Shown one piece after another: positions 35,901-48,835 of a stretch of 60,977 nucleotides of DNA. Every line of letters begins with the position of its first letter. The stretch's first letter is position 1. Source of the DNA: Trachelipus rathkii (lineage: Eukaryota > Arthropoda > Malacostraca > Isopoda > Trachelipodidae). Made by a program: the position numbers and the translations under genes. The stretch lies in NCBI GenBank assembly GCA_015478945.1, contig JABUQX010053302.1, positions 1-60,977 of the forward strand, given 5' to 3'. A model generated the notes under the pieces. It did not search any database. It was not told where the DNA came from and saw nothing but the letters and a program-made list of their open reading frames with translations.

Positions 35901-38700
35901 CCTTTTCCACTAAAATATATAAAATCTAATATTTTCTTCGACCTGTATAAATTTCAGGAGGAATTGCCATTTCTATGTTTGAATCACAAAAAAATAAAAA
36001 TTTCTAACAAATTTTTGATCACTAAAAATATAAATGTCAGGTAAAAGTGATTTTTCGCACGCAAGAAAATTCAGCTTTATATAAAAAATCCGAAGATATA
36101 CCATAGTATTCCCTCACACAAAAACCTTAAAAACCTTTCTAAAATATAAATAATCACTTTATTATCTACGTGGATACTGTATTTCAGGTAGGAATGGCAT
36201 TTATATGTTATGACCACAAAAATCCTAAAATTTCAAATAAATTTTCAACAATATTTCCCACAAATATTAAAATATAAAAGGTGTTAAACTCTAAAAATAT
36301 AAAGGCGCGAAAAAAATCCGAAGATACCATAGTATTCTCAACAAGAATAACCTTTTATATCTAAAAATATAAAATCACTTTTCTACAGAACCTGTCTTTC
36401 AAAGCAAACCAACTTTACACCTTTCTACCAAAAATCTCTAAAATTTCTAAAAAATTTCAAAAGCCGCAAAATTATCTTAGAAACCTGATTTTACTCAAAA
36501 GATAACAAGCTATTAAAAATCACGAAGATACCATAGTATTTATCACACACCACACAAACACCTTTCTAAAATTATACAAAATACACTTTTCTCACGTACC
36601 TGTTATATTTCAGGTAGGAATGGCCATATTTATTTATACATTATGTTTTGAACTCATATAAAAAATTCCTAAAATTTCATACATTGTTCAAATTTTCACA
36701 AAATATTAATATTGATCAATTGTTACTCAAAAAGTATAAACAGCTATTAAAATTACCGAAATATCAATAGAGTATTCCCTCACTACAAAAAACCTTTCTC
36801 AAAATTAAAATCAACTTTTCTAAACGAACTCCTGTAATTTCAGGAGGAATGGCTCAATTTTTTATATGTTTGAACTCTAAAATAATAAAATACCTAAAAT
36901 TCAAAATTTTGAACAAAATTAAATTGATAAGGACTGTTTACGCCAATAGAAATAAACAGCTATTAAATTATATCCTGAAGAATACCATAGTATTAAAACC
37001 TCACACAAATAAACCTTTCTAAAAATATAAAAATCACCTTTCTACGACCTGTAATTCATAGTGAAGGAATGAGACCATATATATATGTTTGACCACCGTA
37101 TAAAAATCCTAAAATTGTTCACTACAAATTTTAAAAGTGTTTCATCAAAATTAAATTGAAGGACTGTTACTTCTATCGCCAAAAGTATAAACAGTACTAT
37201 TATAAATATTATACCGAAGATACCATAGTGATATTCCCTTAATAACACATACAAATATTTCTAAAAAATATAAAACTCAGCTTATTCTACGACCTGTAAT
37301 TTTCAGGAGCGAACTTGGTGCTCTCATTTTAATATGTTTGATACCCTAAACAAAATCTATTATTACAAAATCTTCTCAAAAATATTTTTTACGTAAATTT
37401 AATACTTTGAGGACTGATTTACGCCAAAAGTATAAACAGCCTATTAAAAATCCGAAGATTTCACTTTTTTATTTTTGTGTTATTTTTGCTTTTCTATTTT
37501 ACAGTTCCAACTCAGGGTCCCCGAGCCTTTTAAGGAGGGGGGCAGAAATAAACAGGAAACACACCCAATCCCACAGCTACATCAGCATAAGCCTGTGTGC
37601 TAAAAATTCATTAGAAAGATGAGTGAGAGCCTATTCTGATACGACCCTGTAAGTTGGCTTTCAGGTGAAGGAGTGAGAGTAGTGGTATATGATATTGAAT
37701 TAAAGAATCTAGACTAGAAATGAACAATAAATACTGAGTAAGTAAAAAATGTGTCATAGGATGAGAAATTTTCCACAATGCAGACATTAATATGTTGAGG
37801 AGCTTGTGTGACTAAAGCCAAAATACGATAGGCAGTCTATCTAATAATCACGAAAGATACACATCTAGTAGATCTAACATACAGTTGACGCAAGAGAGTT
37901 TCTTCATCTAAATACATATAAAAATTACTTTTCTTACGACTGTATTTCAGGCAGCAATTCAGAGAACAATAAAAATGTTCTAGTATAATAGAATAAAGAA
38001 GTGTTGCAACTTTTCAAATTTTGACAAAATTAAATTGAGGACTTACTCCAAAATAATAACATGCTATAAAAATCGAAAGCAATTGATCAACAGTTAGTAC
38101 CGATAGACGGAAGTACCGCCACACTGAGGAAGAGACCTCTTGTAAAAAAAATACAGTAAGGAAATCTTCTCTTGATTCGTCAAAATCGACTCGCTATTTA
38201 ATCAGGAGGAATGCCATATTATATGCTTTTTGAAACAATACTGCAATTGAAATATAGACAAAACAGTTCTCTAGAAATTTTCGAAAACAATATCTGCTTA
38301 AAATATGCAGCAAATTATCACTCGAAGAGTTCATAAATATGGAGGACGTTTGTGTGTGAAAAGTTATAGGGCGCAGTTTATTATCTCTTACCAACAGTTT
38401 ATAGACATCCACGAACCACTACTCTTCAACAACTCAAGTAAGATAGAATAAAGGTTGGAATTGCGTGAGCCCACACAAAACCACACCATATATTGCTCGT
38501 GAAGAAAAATATAGAAATTCCTACTTTATCATCTACGGAAGCTGAGATATAATGGTCCCTTATTAAACCCAGGAGGATGGATTGGATGCAGTGATAAGTT
38601 GAACTCCGTGCACAAGAATAGGAACACTAATATAATTCACAGAAGATTCTACATATAGAGTATCAACGAATTAACTTGAGGCAGATCTTTCGTTTTGAGC
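29930..38700 (+). repeat. roughly 200-bp satellite array
   Basis: Tandem monomers share, in order: AACAGCTATTAAAAATCCG, AAGATACCATAGTATTCC, CACAAAAACCTTTCTAAAA, ATCACTTTTCTACGACC, TGTATTTCAGGAGGAATGGC, CATTTATATGTTTGAACC, repeated AAAATTTC words, and AAATTGAGGACTGTTTACTC. Clear anchors (the CCGAAG site) lie at about 30,745, 31,247, 31,465, 31,702, 31,920, 32,412, 32,601, 33,038, 34,168, 35,385, 35,613, 36,090, 36,319, 36,522, 36,756, 37,214 and 37,452. Observed spacing is about 190-240 bp, while a consensus built by eye is about 196 bp. The excess comes from small private insertions. The ends (29,930-30,700 and 37,600-38,700) and 33,240-34,150 are badly degraded. A pericentromeric or other heterochromatic array is plausible. 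Short minus-strand open frames within it are not genes. Confidence 0.93.
37460..37610. other. non-satellite insertion within the array
   Basis: Directly after the CCGAAGATT of a monomer at 37,452, the satellite gives way to a T-rich stretch ending in TTTTACAG (37,496-37,503). Complex sequence follows with CTCAGGGTCCCCGAGCC and a GGAGGGGGGCAG. Degraded satellite (GACCCTGTAAG, TTTCAGGTGAAGGAG) resumes by about 37,640. It could be a small mobile-element fragment or an assembly join. No terminal repeats or target duplication were found. Confidence 0.5.
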
Positions 38701-40130
38701 GTGCCACATCAAAGACCTTAGCAAAATCGATTATAACGAGCACTAATATTGAGGTTTCTCACAGAACAAATCTATTATTGATTTATCGTATATTGGTTAT
38801 TAAATATCTATTTTTCCAAACGGAGAGACGTTAGAGGCCGTCGAAGGAATAGGAAAGTTTGGGCGGTGTCTTTGAGAGGGAGATGATAAGAGAAGTTGAG
38901 TTTTTTAAAGAGAGAATTTACAAGGTTTCGGGTGACCCACGGAGAAAATCCATCCAGATGACAAAAAGGATAGAATCGAGAAAGCTAAAGACGAGAAGGA
39001 ACTCTAGATGCAAAGAGGGAGCAGTTTTGCAGTGAGTAGAGAGTGGAGGGTTGAGAATCATGAGAGACCTAAAGATGAAGAGAGTTAGAAAATAACGATG
39101 AGGAGATCAAGTAATGATAAGAAAAGTAAGGAATAAATGTTTTGGAGATAGAACGGAAAATTGCGGAACAACAATAACAGGAAAGGAGGAAAGAGGTCGC
39201 TCATCAACGAGTGCTGATATGGAGCGTCGGAGAGAAAACTAGACAAGAGAAGGCAAAGAGAAGGGGAACCCAAAGGAGGAAGGGAGCTTAGAGAGCGTGA
39301 CGCGTGCCGCATTTGTAAAAAAAGCTTTAGATATGTCCGCGACACCACGCAAGACTCCCCATGGTCCCTAAGGCAGAAGACCAAAATCAGTTGATAGGAA
39401 AGTATGTCACTAACAGTTGACCTCTAGGAGGAACGAAGCCATACTGATAGATGGTTTAGACTGAAAGAAGGCGGCATATGAGACTACCGATGATTGCCAG
39501 GAATGAGAGTAAGAAGAGTTAAAGATTTTAGATAGAATAAAAAGTGAGAGCTAAGGGGATAGTTGAATTAGGATGAGCGGCTACCTTTTTTTCGCGGATC
39601 GGTTGGGAACATGTGCGCGCTTTACAGCACTGAGGAAAGTATTAGTATTAAGCTTAGAGAGTAGAGTTGAACGAGGACAGGTCGCCAGCTCAGAAGCACA
39701 CTTTCTGAAAACTACACACTATTTTAAAACAACGGGGAGGAATGCCAATCAGGGCCCTAGCCTTCTGACGTTACATGAAGAGTCGTCAGGAATCCCATGC
39801 ACAACGATCATGTGTATTCACGGTAAAGACATGGGACCTGAGAGGGAGAAGAGATTTAGGAGGAGGGATGCCAGAAAATAACAGAGGAAACTAAAAAATT
39901 CAGAAAATGAAAAAAGGAGGCCGATAGAGATTTGAGTCTTTTTTCAGAAAGGAGAGCTAGCAAAAGACCCGTCAGAGCGAATAAGGGGTAGGATAAGGCA
40001 GATCTTACAAAGTTGTTTGGACGCATCATGTTCTTTGTGCGGCAAGGGGCAAGAAATTTTTATCTTGTAGGAGAACCTAAGCAGGTTGTCGCCTTCTTAT
40101 AAGTGGGTTTATATGATTATAGGCTCACTA
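38701..40130. other. purine-rich mixed region
   Basis: G/A-rich sequence resembling the first 14 kb but with more T. A 102-codon open frame at 39,573-39,881 (+) has no recognisable domain and is not called. No repeat family identified. Confidence 0.5.
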
Positions 40131-40190
40131 CTACTATAATATATATTATATATTTTATTATATTATATAGTTATATATATATATATAGTA
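40131..40190. repeat. (TA)n tract
   Basis: Imperfect TATATA/TATTATA run about 55 bp long. Confidence 0.8.
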
Positions 40191-40895
40191 AGCGGCAAAA
40201 TTTTCAGTAAATAAAGCTACAAGTCATATAGGTCTTTATTATATTTTTTTATTTATGTACATAACTTGTATTTTAGTGCTACTGGGTAATATTAATCAAA
40301 TTATAAACTGATACTTTAAGCTAATATAAACACGAAAATACGGTTATCACCGTTTAATTAATTAACACTATTCGTCGTTATCTTTGAAATTAATCTGTAG
40401 CTATGAAAAGAGTGACAGTTTCCTAGTTCACAATGGCTTTGAGTTTGACTCAAGGACTTCCATTACTAATGCTCTAACGAAGGACCAAGCTGGAAAACTA
40501 TGGTGGTGTTGGAGAAAATTTCCCAATGCCAGGTCTGTTTCTATGACACCAAACTAGTAACTTTGGTTGGACAGGGCAAACAATTTGCCTCCTTCTCTAT
40601 GTCTCCGTTGTCTATATATTGGTCTCATCTTCATATGTTCTTTAGTGTTTACAGCAGTAAGAAATTTCTTAGGCACAAAATTAGAATTACCTTTGCTGTT
40701 CTAAGCGTGATATTTACTTAGGAAAAAATTCTTGATGTTTCCGGGAAATTTTCCTTAATACTTAATTTAGTCTTTAACATTTTCCAACTCATTCCTTTTT
40801 TGGTTACAATGTGCGCGATGATGTTAGTAGCCTGGCTACTTAACTACGGTCATTATTATTATGTCCTAGGGAACGAAGCTTTATCTTCGTCCATT
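40191..40895. other. AT-rich stretch of ordinary complexity
   Basis: Non-repetitive and without obvious indel noise. A 73-codon open frame at 40,500-40,721 (+) contains a hydrophobic central part but no recognised motif. No splice structure or polyadenylation signal ties it to a gene. Confidence 0.4.
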
Positions 40896-40985
40896 TTTTA
40901 AGAGAGAGGAGAGAGAGAGCGATGAGAGAGGAGAGAGAAGAGAAGAGAGAGATTTGATCACTAATGAAGAGAGAAGAGAGATGTT

Positions 40986-41019
<34 letters not shown>

Positions 41020-41022
41020 GGT
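40896..41022. repeat. (GA)n array
   Basis: Imperfect GA array with one complex interruption near 40,950-40,970. The same kind of array as those at 2.5-5.1 kb, here isolated. Confidence 0.88.
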
Positions 41023-44000
41023 CAAGCCCCACTAAAAAGGACCTAAATTCGAAACCATCACCTACTGACTGCCTGTAAACGTCACAAACTCGTTACTCTC
41101 ACCCCAAAAGCTACAAACCAAACACCAAACTTCCGTCGGAAGAAAGAGGGTTGAGAATTTTTTTTTTAAATTTGAGCTACCTAAGACCCTATACGCAAAC
41201 GTATTAGATGAAAGCACCCACGGAGTACAGACACCATTTGAACACACCAGCCAGACAGAACCTCACCCTATGACGCTATAAATAAAACATTGAATTAGAG
41301 CAGTCTTCAAAACGAAATCTCTCCGTATAAGAAGTTCAGAATATTCACCATGACTCAACAACTCAGCAGGTAATTTAGAACGAAGCACTCGATTCTCAAT
41401 CAACGTATAAAACAATATATGTACCATAATTGAAAGAAACAACACCACAGAGCCAACACGAACCCGAAACCACCCCCGAAAATTCGCACCTGCACTTCTA
41501 AGGAGCCTGTATCAATGTAAGACATTGAGCGATGTAATAGTGTCAGAACTAAGAGCATCACAAGACCGAAGATGTACAAAGAGGCCAGTAGGCAGAAAAA
41601 CAATGCATTACCATGCATAATTCCACAATCTCAATTCCATCGGCCAAATAATATTCTATATGACAGAATAGATCTTCTACCATCGAACAACATCCTCTTG
41701 CTTAATAGATCATAACAAATCAAGCTTTCATAATACTATCACCATGTCAAAGCACCGCTAACCGAAAAATCAAGAAAAGAGATGAATGTCTACCCCCATG
41801 AGCCGGGAAGAATACCAACAGCCAACAGTTGGTCCGCATTCAGGTTAAGATTATAATACATAGGGTAACCGTCAACCACAAAGACACCGGACAAAGATGC
41901 TCCACTGCTAATAGAGCAGGCTCTGCATCAACAAGGGTACAGACCCCAACGCAGAGGACTACAGTCAACCACCATACATTCAGAAATACGGCGACTGAGA
42001 TAGTCCCAACTGTACGACAAAAGCTCGTACTAGCGTCATGACACATTTTGCTGACAAATCCGACAACCACCCACCGCCACGAAAGCGCAAAAATAAAATC
42101 CTATCCACACACAAGAGTACACCACTCCAGCAGCCAAGCGCCATAAGACATCCCTCCCCCCATCGCTCTCCCTCACGCAAAAGGTGCTTCACATAAGTTA
42201 CCACCTAACACGATAGCTCCCACACAGACGTGCACCTCATGAACACAACACCACCATAGTCAGGCCCCGAATATTTAAAGCGGCTATATCGCCCTACAGA
42301 CACACGCGCAGCTCAGCCCCAGAACGGGAGTACACAAAAGTCTCTCCTGTATAGACAACATTGTGCCACAAGACGCCCCATCCTCCTCAAGGCCTACAAA
42401 TACGTAATTTAATCTATTTATATCTCTAAATACAGACAAATCCAGTCATACCCAAGAACGAGATCGATATTTTTCTCGAATGTGAAATGACATAAAACCA
42501 ATCCTTCTGTTTCAAAAAAAAAACAAATCTTTATAATCAACCATTATCCTCTTCTGCAGATAAATCCAGAACACGCCTAAATGGCGGCCGAGCCTCTCTC
42601 GAAGTAAGTCTAAAATCGACTAATAAAGCTGAACAGTACTGTGAAATATCGATAGCTTCAAATCATATTAAGAACATCTCGCTAGGAAGTAAGTAAACTA
42701 TATAACAACCCCGACCCCGGTAAACACGATGTCCGTCCGCGCTAACCAAGGCGAACTATTTTGCTAACAGCCAGAGCCACAAACAAGAGCACTTAACGAC
42801 ACATTAAAGCGCGTGGTCACAATAGTATAAAGAAAACAGGCTCTCCGACAAACTTGCATTAACACAGCTCTGTTAAGACAAAAAAAACGAAATCCTCACT
42901 AAGCTTATTTATCACCCTACGCCCTCGCTGTGGGGACCTGACGACAGCAAGAGACGATATCGCCTTATTACAGATTTTTCAACTTCACCCTCCGGGAAAT
43001 ACGCAAAGAGAAAAACCGGATAAAATAATTTTCGCCTCCATTCCCTAAGCAGGAAAAGCCCTTTTACTACTCGCGGAGAACCCGAAAAAAGCGTTAACAG
43101 CAAGAAAACCAATCCATAAGCAGCTGTCCACGAGCAAATCCGCAGCTAGAACGGGAAATACGCCCCACCACCGCAGCATCACGACATTAGCCAGCGAATA
43201 GTCATCCAAGAACCGTAAAACAGCAACCACCGTGACCCTAAAAGGAATCGAGAAACTTCCTGAGTCTGCCTCGTCGAACCAGACCGGCAGGTCGAGAAGC
43301 CATTTTTTACAATCGACAGTATACCGGAAACCCTCCAATAGCGTAAAACAACTCAAAGAACCCTACTCGACGAGACAGAATAAGAGCCTCAGTAAACCCT
43401 ACGAATTACAGAATATGCAGCCTTCACAAAAAGATGCCGCGAATAGCCCGTCCTATCGGAAGGCCATTCCCTACCAGACAACAACAGCCCTTCCTTCACG
43501 CGAACAAACAGGGTTGCACAAAAAGTCTCCGAGCCCAGAAAAGCCCAGAAATCTTCAATATGCTTCGTATCACTGAAGAAAACGGCCCCATAGTAAACAA
43601 CCCTGGTGAACACACCTCAACCTTCAGAACCAGGCATGAGGCGGAACGGCTAGGCACGCACAGAACAATAAAAACCAGAACTTATCCTTATACGAGCTTC
43701 GTGTCGATCAGAAATGGCCCCAGAGGACAAAAATCGACCGAATCCTTCCGCTCCAACAAAACGACTTCAAAGAGCAGAACGTCCAACTAATCAATGCAAG
43801 CTGTGAAGAAACCCAAAAAAAAAAAAAATAGTACAAAAACTCCTACTGACTTATGAGCCGCTTGCCCCACTGCACAATGTTAAAGACTCCCACTGCTACT
43901 CTCAATACAACTATAAGGACATGGCGCATCCCCCCCCGCCAATACGTAATAGAGACTACAGCAAACGCACTAACATGCATGTCCGGCCGAAGCAATGCGC

Positions 44001-44330
44001 TCGACGGCCGCCGACATCCACAGTCAATCAGAAGCAATATATTACAAGAAAATCCAGCTGCTCAAAATCAGCCAAACATCCCTAAAAGCCCCAGACAATC
44101 AGGATAACACCTGGCAGTGCCTAATCAGACCCCCCCTCCATATATATGCTGCACATTCCTACCAATATGATCGACCCCCTCGTCAATACGAGCGGTTCCT
44201 CTTACTTAAATACGATAACCTACAAGAAACAATGCTATAAACAATCCATACAATCAAACGCGAATTTATTCCCAGCTACAGCAAGTAACACGGAAGTATC
44301 GTCCGCCATCTAATATCCTAACCCAGTTAT
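41023..44330. other. A/C-rich region without a recognised gene
   Basis: The + strand is rich in A and C. Overlapping open frames of up to about 118 codons occur on both strands around 43.0-43.8 kb, but they overlap each other and carry no domain. A 14-base A run is at about 43,814-43,828. The minus-strand frame at 41,062-41,247 is unremarkable. The region could be decayed coding or mobile DNA, but I see nothing identifying. Confidence 0.5.
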
Positions 44331-47300
44331 AATAATCTATCTCCGCAAAATCCGCATCCTGCAATCTCTCTGGTGAAGGATAGCTAATTTAAATGGCGCA
44401 ACAAACAATAATTACATTGATGTATCTAATACAGACTCGCCCCTAATTGACATTCGATATTCTACTATACGACCTAGACTAGCGAGAATCCTCGAATCGA
44501 GAATAAGATAGATACCGCGAAAGCAAAGCCTATTACAAAGAAATAAAGTCCCTATCTTCTTGGTACGGAGGAGTAAAACTCTATATGCTCAGAACCCTCT
44601 CACGTTTGCAGACGAAAAACCGAGAATTATCACAGGAAGCTCCTCTACTCACTGAACAATTAAACCGCATCTGAGCTATAAATTCAACGCAACACGGCGA
44701 CTCGATACCTACATTAACGAGAAAGTAATATGCAAATCGAGCACAGACGATAATACAAATCAGCATATACAGTAAACCACCAAACACCATTAACCCGCGC
44801 CTCTCACCTTATAGCATTAAGGATTACTCCTTATCAATCTTTAAAATGAAGATTGAAGTATCCGAAGGATATTGTCAACTGAGCCAAAATACCCTTTACA
44901 TAGTCATCTACAATAATATATCACCACATGGCACCCACGAGAAAGTATTTCTCACTAAATACCGAAATCTCCCAAGCAAATACTCGTACATGAGAATCTT
45001 AAAATTTCATAATAGAATACCTCCATACAGATATAAAAGCATAAAAACCACCCTGAGTATGTATCCGAACCAAACCCATCACTTGTTCATCATACGTGAT
45101 GTGGAATTACTTCCAACTATACGACAATTACTAATTCCACAATAACTACGTGGTTAAACCACGACACTTTAATATAGCACCGATATGAGCCCATAATTTA
45201 CAGAAATACACAAATCTCGCAACCAAGTCTCCAAATTAACTGCGTCGAGATGAAAATCATGCAAATCAACTACAAAAAATCCCCCGTCATCATTGATATT
45301 CTAGACATTACTATAACTAAAAACCCACAATATTCACACACCGTACATCAGCGAACCCCGCCAATCCCATCCACTAATATCTTAAATTACCAGAAAATAA
45401 TAAGCATTCACATAAAATACCCATACAATACTTTATCAAACCGATATAGAGAAATCTAATATTTTCCAGATAATTTCATTACTATATTAAAAATTAAATT
45501 GTTAAAACACCAATACAAATAATTTTCGGTCAGATATAGTGAAGCTCCATTATTAACCACCCGCCAAATTAAATCAACTCAAATCTGGCAGGAATGAATA
45601 TACTAAAAGCGAAAAATAAATAAATCAATACATATAATCATATCGATAAACAACAATCACATTACGATTAATAATACTTTTTCTATTGGCGATTTTAGCT
45701 CTAAAAATCGTTCTATGAAAATTATCTTTATTTCAAAAATATGTAAATCTTACCATATATTATTCCCCATAATTGAAGTTACTATTCTGCAAGAATACAA
45801 GGGGAAGGCTCTATGATTGAGAATCAATGGTAACATACTCAAAATAATCTATCGCCTACCCACCACTTCACCTTCAAGCAACAATTCTTCTTAATCAGAT
45901 CCTATATATTAGGGAACATATCCAACAACCTCCGTACCACATAGTCAGTAATTATCTTAACTCATCTTTTATATCAACCATTAACACACCGAAAAATATA
46001 GCAGCTATTAAAAACAATATTTCTATATATACAATTATAAGAGATAATTACGGAAATTATAACCAGAATAAAGGAATTGGAGTACTACATTTAGCATCAA
46101 TAACGATAAGCACCATACGGATATAATATATATAAAATAATGTTCAAAAAATATTAGAAAACCTGATATCATTGAAAGACATCAGATAATACACCAGCCT
46201 AAATAATATATAAAAGGTCCCGCTAACTATCCACAATTACACTTGAACCTCATCCCAATAATACGTACACAACATTCAGCAACACTAGCCCTAATATCAA
46301 CAGCACTTGCGCAACTTTCATAACACGACTAAAAGCGATCTGCCCCAAGCAGCTACCGTAAAAGAGAACAAGAAAACCCAAGAGATAAGGCAATAATGAA
46401 TTAGAGATAGAGCGAAAGCTTAATAAATCGTTACGGATAATAACGAAAGTCCGTAAAAGAAGAGGTAACCTACATCATTAATAATTTAAACAGATGAGAT
46501 TAGAGGAATTAAATGCGAGTAGAGAAGAAGATCGCTAGGGATAAACAAGAAAGATATACTCGCATCCACACCACACGTGTCAGCGGATAAGAACAACCGC
46601 AGAAGCTGCATTCACACCCACCTTCATGCACACGCCCACACCCGCACTAAGGCACACTCGATCAGAGACGCAAACATTCCCCTCCGTTGAACTCCGGTTT
46701 GCCCATAAATTCTATGAGTCTGTTCCATCTTTACTCCTCAGAAATTCCTGCTTTTGCCAACCACACCAGAGAATGTATGGCAGACACATAGGAGCGAAGT
46801 ACTTCAACTGAAGCGTTCATATCGAAAACGCAACACGGTTAAACAGAAGACAGAGATAAGCCACCTCCTGTATACAGAGAGATAGAGTTTACATTAACTA
46901 AATAGGAATAGATGAAAAATTGCATAACTAGATTACAACCATTATACTCCTTATTTCTAAACGCAAAATTATTTAAAATTGAACAACAACATAGAAAAAA
47001 AACAGAACAAAAAGAAAAAGAGATAAAAACCCACACTTAAGAATCGGAGATAACAAGAGCAGAGATAAATTTACCCATTAGGAACCTATACGCTAAAGAA
47101 ACAAATAAAAAATACCACATAACCCGAAGGGTCGCATTAACAGAAACAAAAGCGAGTAGACGCTCTTCCCCGATTGAGTTATTCTCGGGGGCCGAGTCAA
47201 CACCGCAACTGACGAACTACTGCTAGGCGTGACTTTGACGAGGTGACCACGCGGATACTTCTGGAATTGGTATACCAAAAGGTATAATGCCCAACGACGA

Positions 47301-48490
47301 TGAGTTTATTGAGTAAATTCAATATTATGAAAGCGAGCCAAAATACTGACCTTAACGGCAAGCTACAAAAGCACAAAGAAGAAGGTAGCCGGAAAACCAA
47401 AGTGACATTAACTACAATCACTTATTATTCAGTTAATACAATCACTTCAACCACAGTCGCGATACGCATTGTATCCAGCGTCACGGAACGAGGAGCGAAA
47501 GGGAAGTATCAGATTCAAAACAATGAGAACCTATAAATCGGATAGTAGGAATATGGAATCAAACAATACACAGAACAGCGCGAGTTTTAATGACCCGAAA
47601 TAGAGTACACCCCTAGGGAAAGCAGTGCTGCCCACACTGAACAACGAAAACAGACCAAAGCGTGACAAAACTTCCCGTCCTGAAACCAATAGACACTTAA
47701 CCACTATAACAGTACAACGGCGAGAGAGTATCAAAAATTAGGAAATAGTGCAGTTATATGATAGACGTTACAATAGCTATCAAAATCGGTAACAGCAATT
47801 ACGTACCTAACATCATGCAAGTCCCTCACAATAACAGAACAGCGCCGGCGGAGAAGTATGCAAAGGCCACTACGCCAAAACTTAGAATTTATAAGAAAAT
47901 AACACCGCGAAGAAATAACAAATAAAAGATAAAAGATATTTCATGCTTTACAGTAATAGTCATTATATGCAAGATATCACAATATACATAAAACAAATAT
48001 ACTTATAGAAGCGAGAGACAGTGACCTCTGATGTGCATACGGCGGCCCTAGCACTTTATCTACACTATATTAATAATTTTATTAATATGTGAGAAACCAT
48101 GAGGAAAAAAAATTCTAAAACAAGAGAGCAAATCAATATAGAATTTTGAGGAGCGAAAGCCATAATAAAGAGGAACGTTAATAGTCTCACCATAACGAAG
48201 CCAAAGGGGAACAAACTGTAGATCTTGATACGCCGAAACATCGATTCTAAAAAACTTCAGCCCACCTAATCACAGTATACCCCACCCACCCCTATAAAAC
48301 TAAAATAAGAGAGCGAGAGAGAGAAGCCACAAACAGACCACTAAACAGTAAAGAAAACGCTTTTACTGAATCTCAAAATTAGTCCTGGTTATTGCCACTG
48401 TGGCCGCCAGGTAGTAATATATAATCCAAAGGAACAGATAGTAATTAAAGCATCCTACCAAGCTTGGAACATTAAAATGCAATTAAAGTA
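44331..48490. other. AT-rich, A/C-biased region without a recognised gene
   Basis: Non-repetitive sequence with open frames of at most about 100 codons. The largest (44,846-45,145, +) has no identifiable motif. A small GC-richer patch lies at 47,160-47,270. Nothing else supported. Confidence 0.5.
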
Positions 48491-48745
48491 GCAAAAAACT
48501 TACAAACATTGTCTTATAACGTATTAACTAAGTCCAATTATATAAACTCTTATCCGTATCATCCAGATATATTATTTATTTTGTCAAAAAAGTTACAAAT
48601 TACCATTTTTAAAAGAAGATGTTTAGTTTATATATATATTATATATAAAAGGCAAACTTTATATATGAATCCAAAGTTTTATATGACAAATTCCAATAGT
48701 AAAACAGCAATGAACCTCGAGTCCATCATTCATTAAAAAGACGTG
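48491..48745 (+). repeat. dispersed repeat segment, related to 54.8-54.9 kb
   Basis: Contains CAAATTACCATTTTTAAAAG plus AA (48,596-48,617), which recurs exactly at 54,908-54,929. It is followed directly by a copy of the roughly 102-bp repeat. The same association at 50.6 kb and 54.8-55.1 kb suggests a larger composite repeat. Confidence 0.55.
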
Positions 48746-48835
48746 AAATTCAACCGACATGAGAATGAGTTAGACTTAGCACGAAGCCAGAAGCTTATAG
48801 TTGTGAAATCAAGAATCTATCATTAATTAAAAGGT
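48746..48835 (+). repeat. roughly 102-bp repeat unit, degenerate copy
   Basis: Contains ATGAGAATGAGTTAGACTTA, CGAAGCC and TATAGTTGTGAAATCAAGAA in the same order as the better copy at 53,006-53,107. The second inverted-repeat arm is damaged. Confidence 0.65.

Noticed and set aside
29930..38700. Satellite array as a CRISPR array
   Set aside because: Monomers are contiguous with no unique spacers, the unit is about 200 bp, and no cas gene or bacterial context is present.
39573..39881. 102-codon open frame on +
   Set aside because: Lies in purine-rich DNA with few stops; basic Arg/Lys-rich end; no recognisable domain.
40500..40721. 73-codon open frame in a clean-looking stretch
   Set aside because: Only an open frame; no similarity to a family I know and no supporting signals.
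43045..43790. Three overlapping frames of 103-118 codons on both strands
   Set aside because: They overlap mutually on opposite strands and carry no motif. A/C-rich composition lowers stop frequency.
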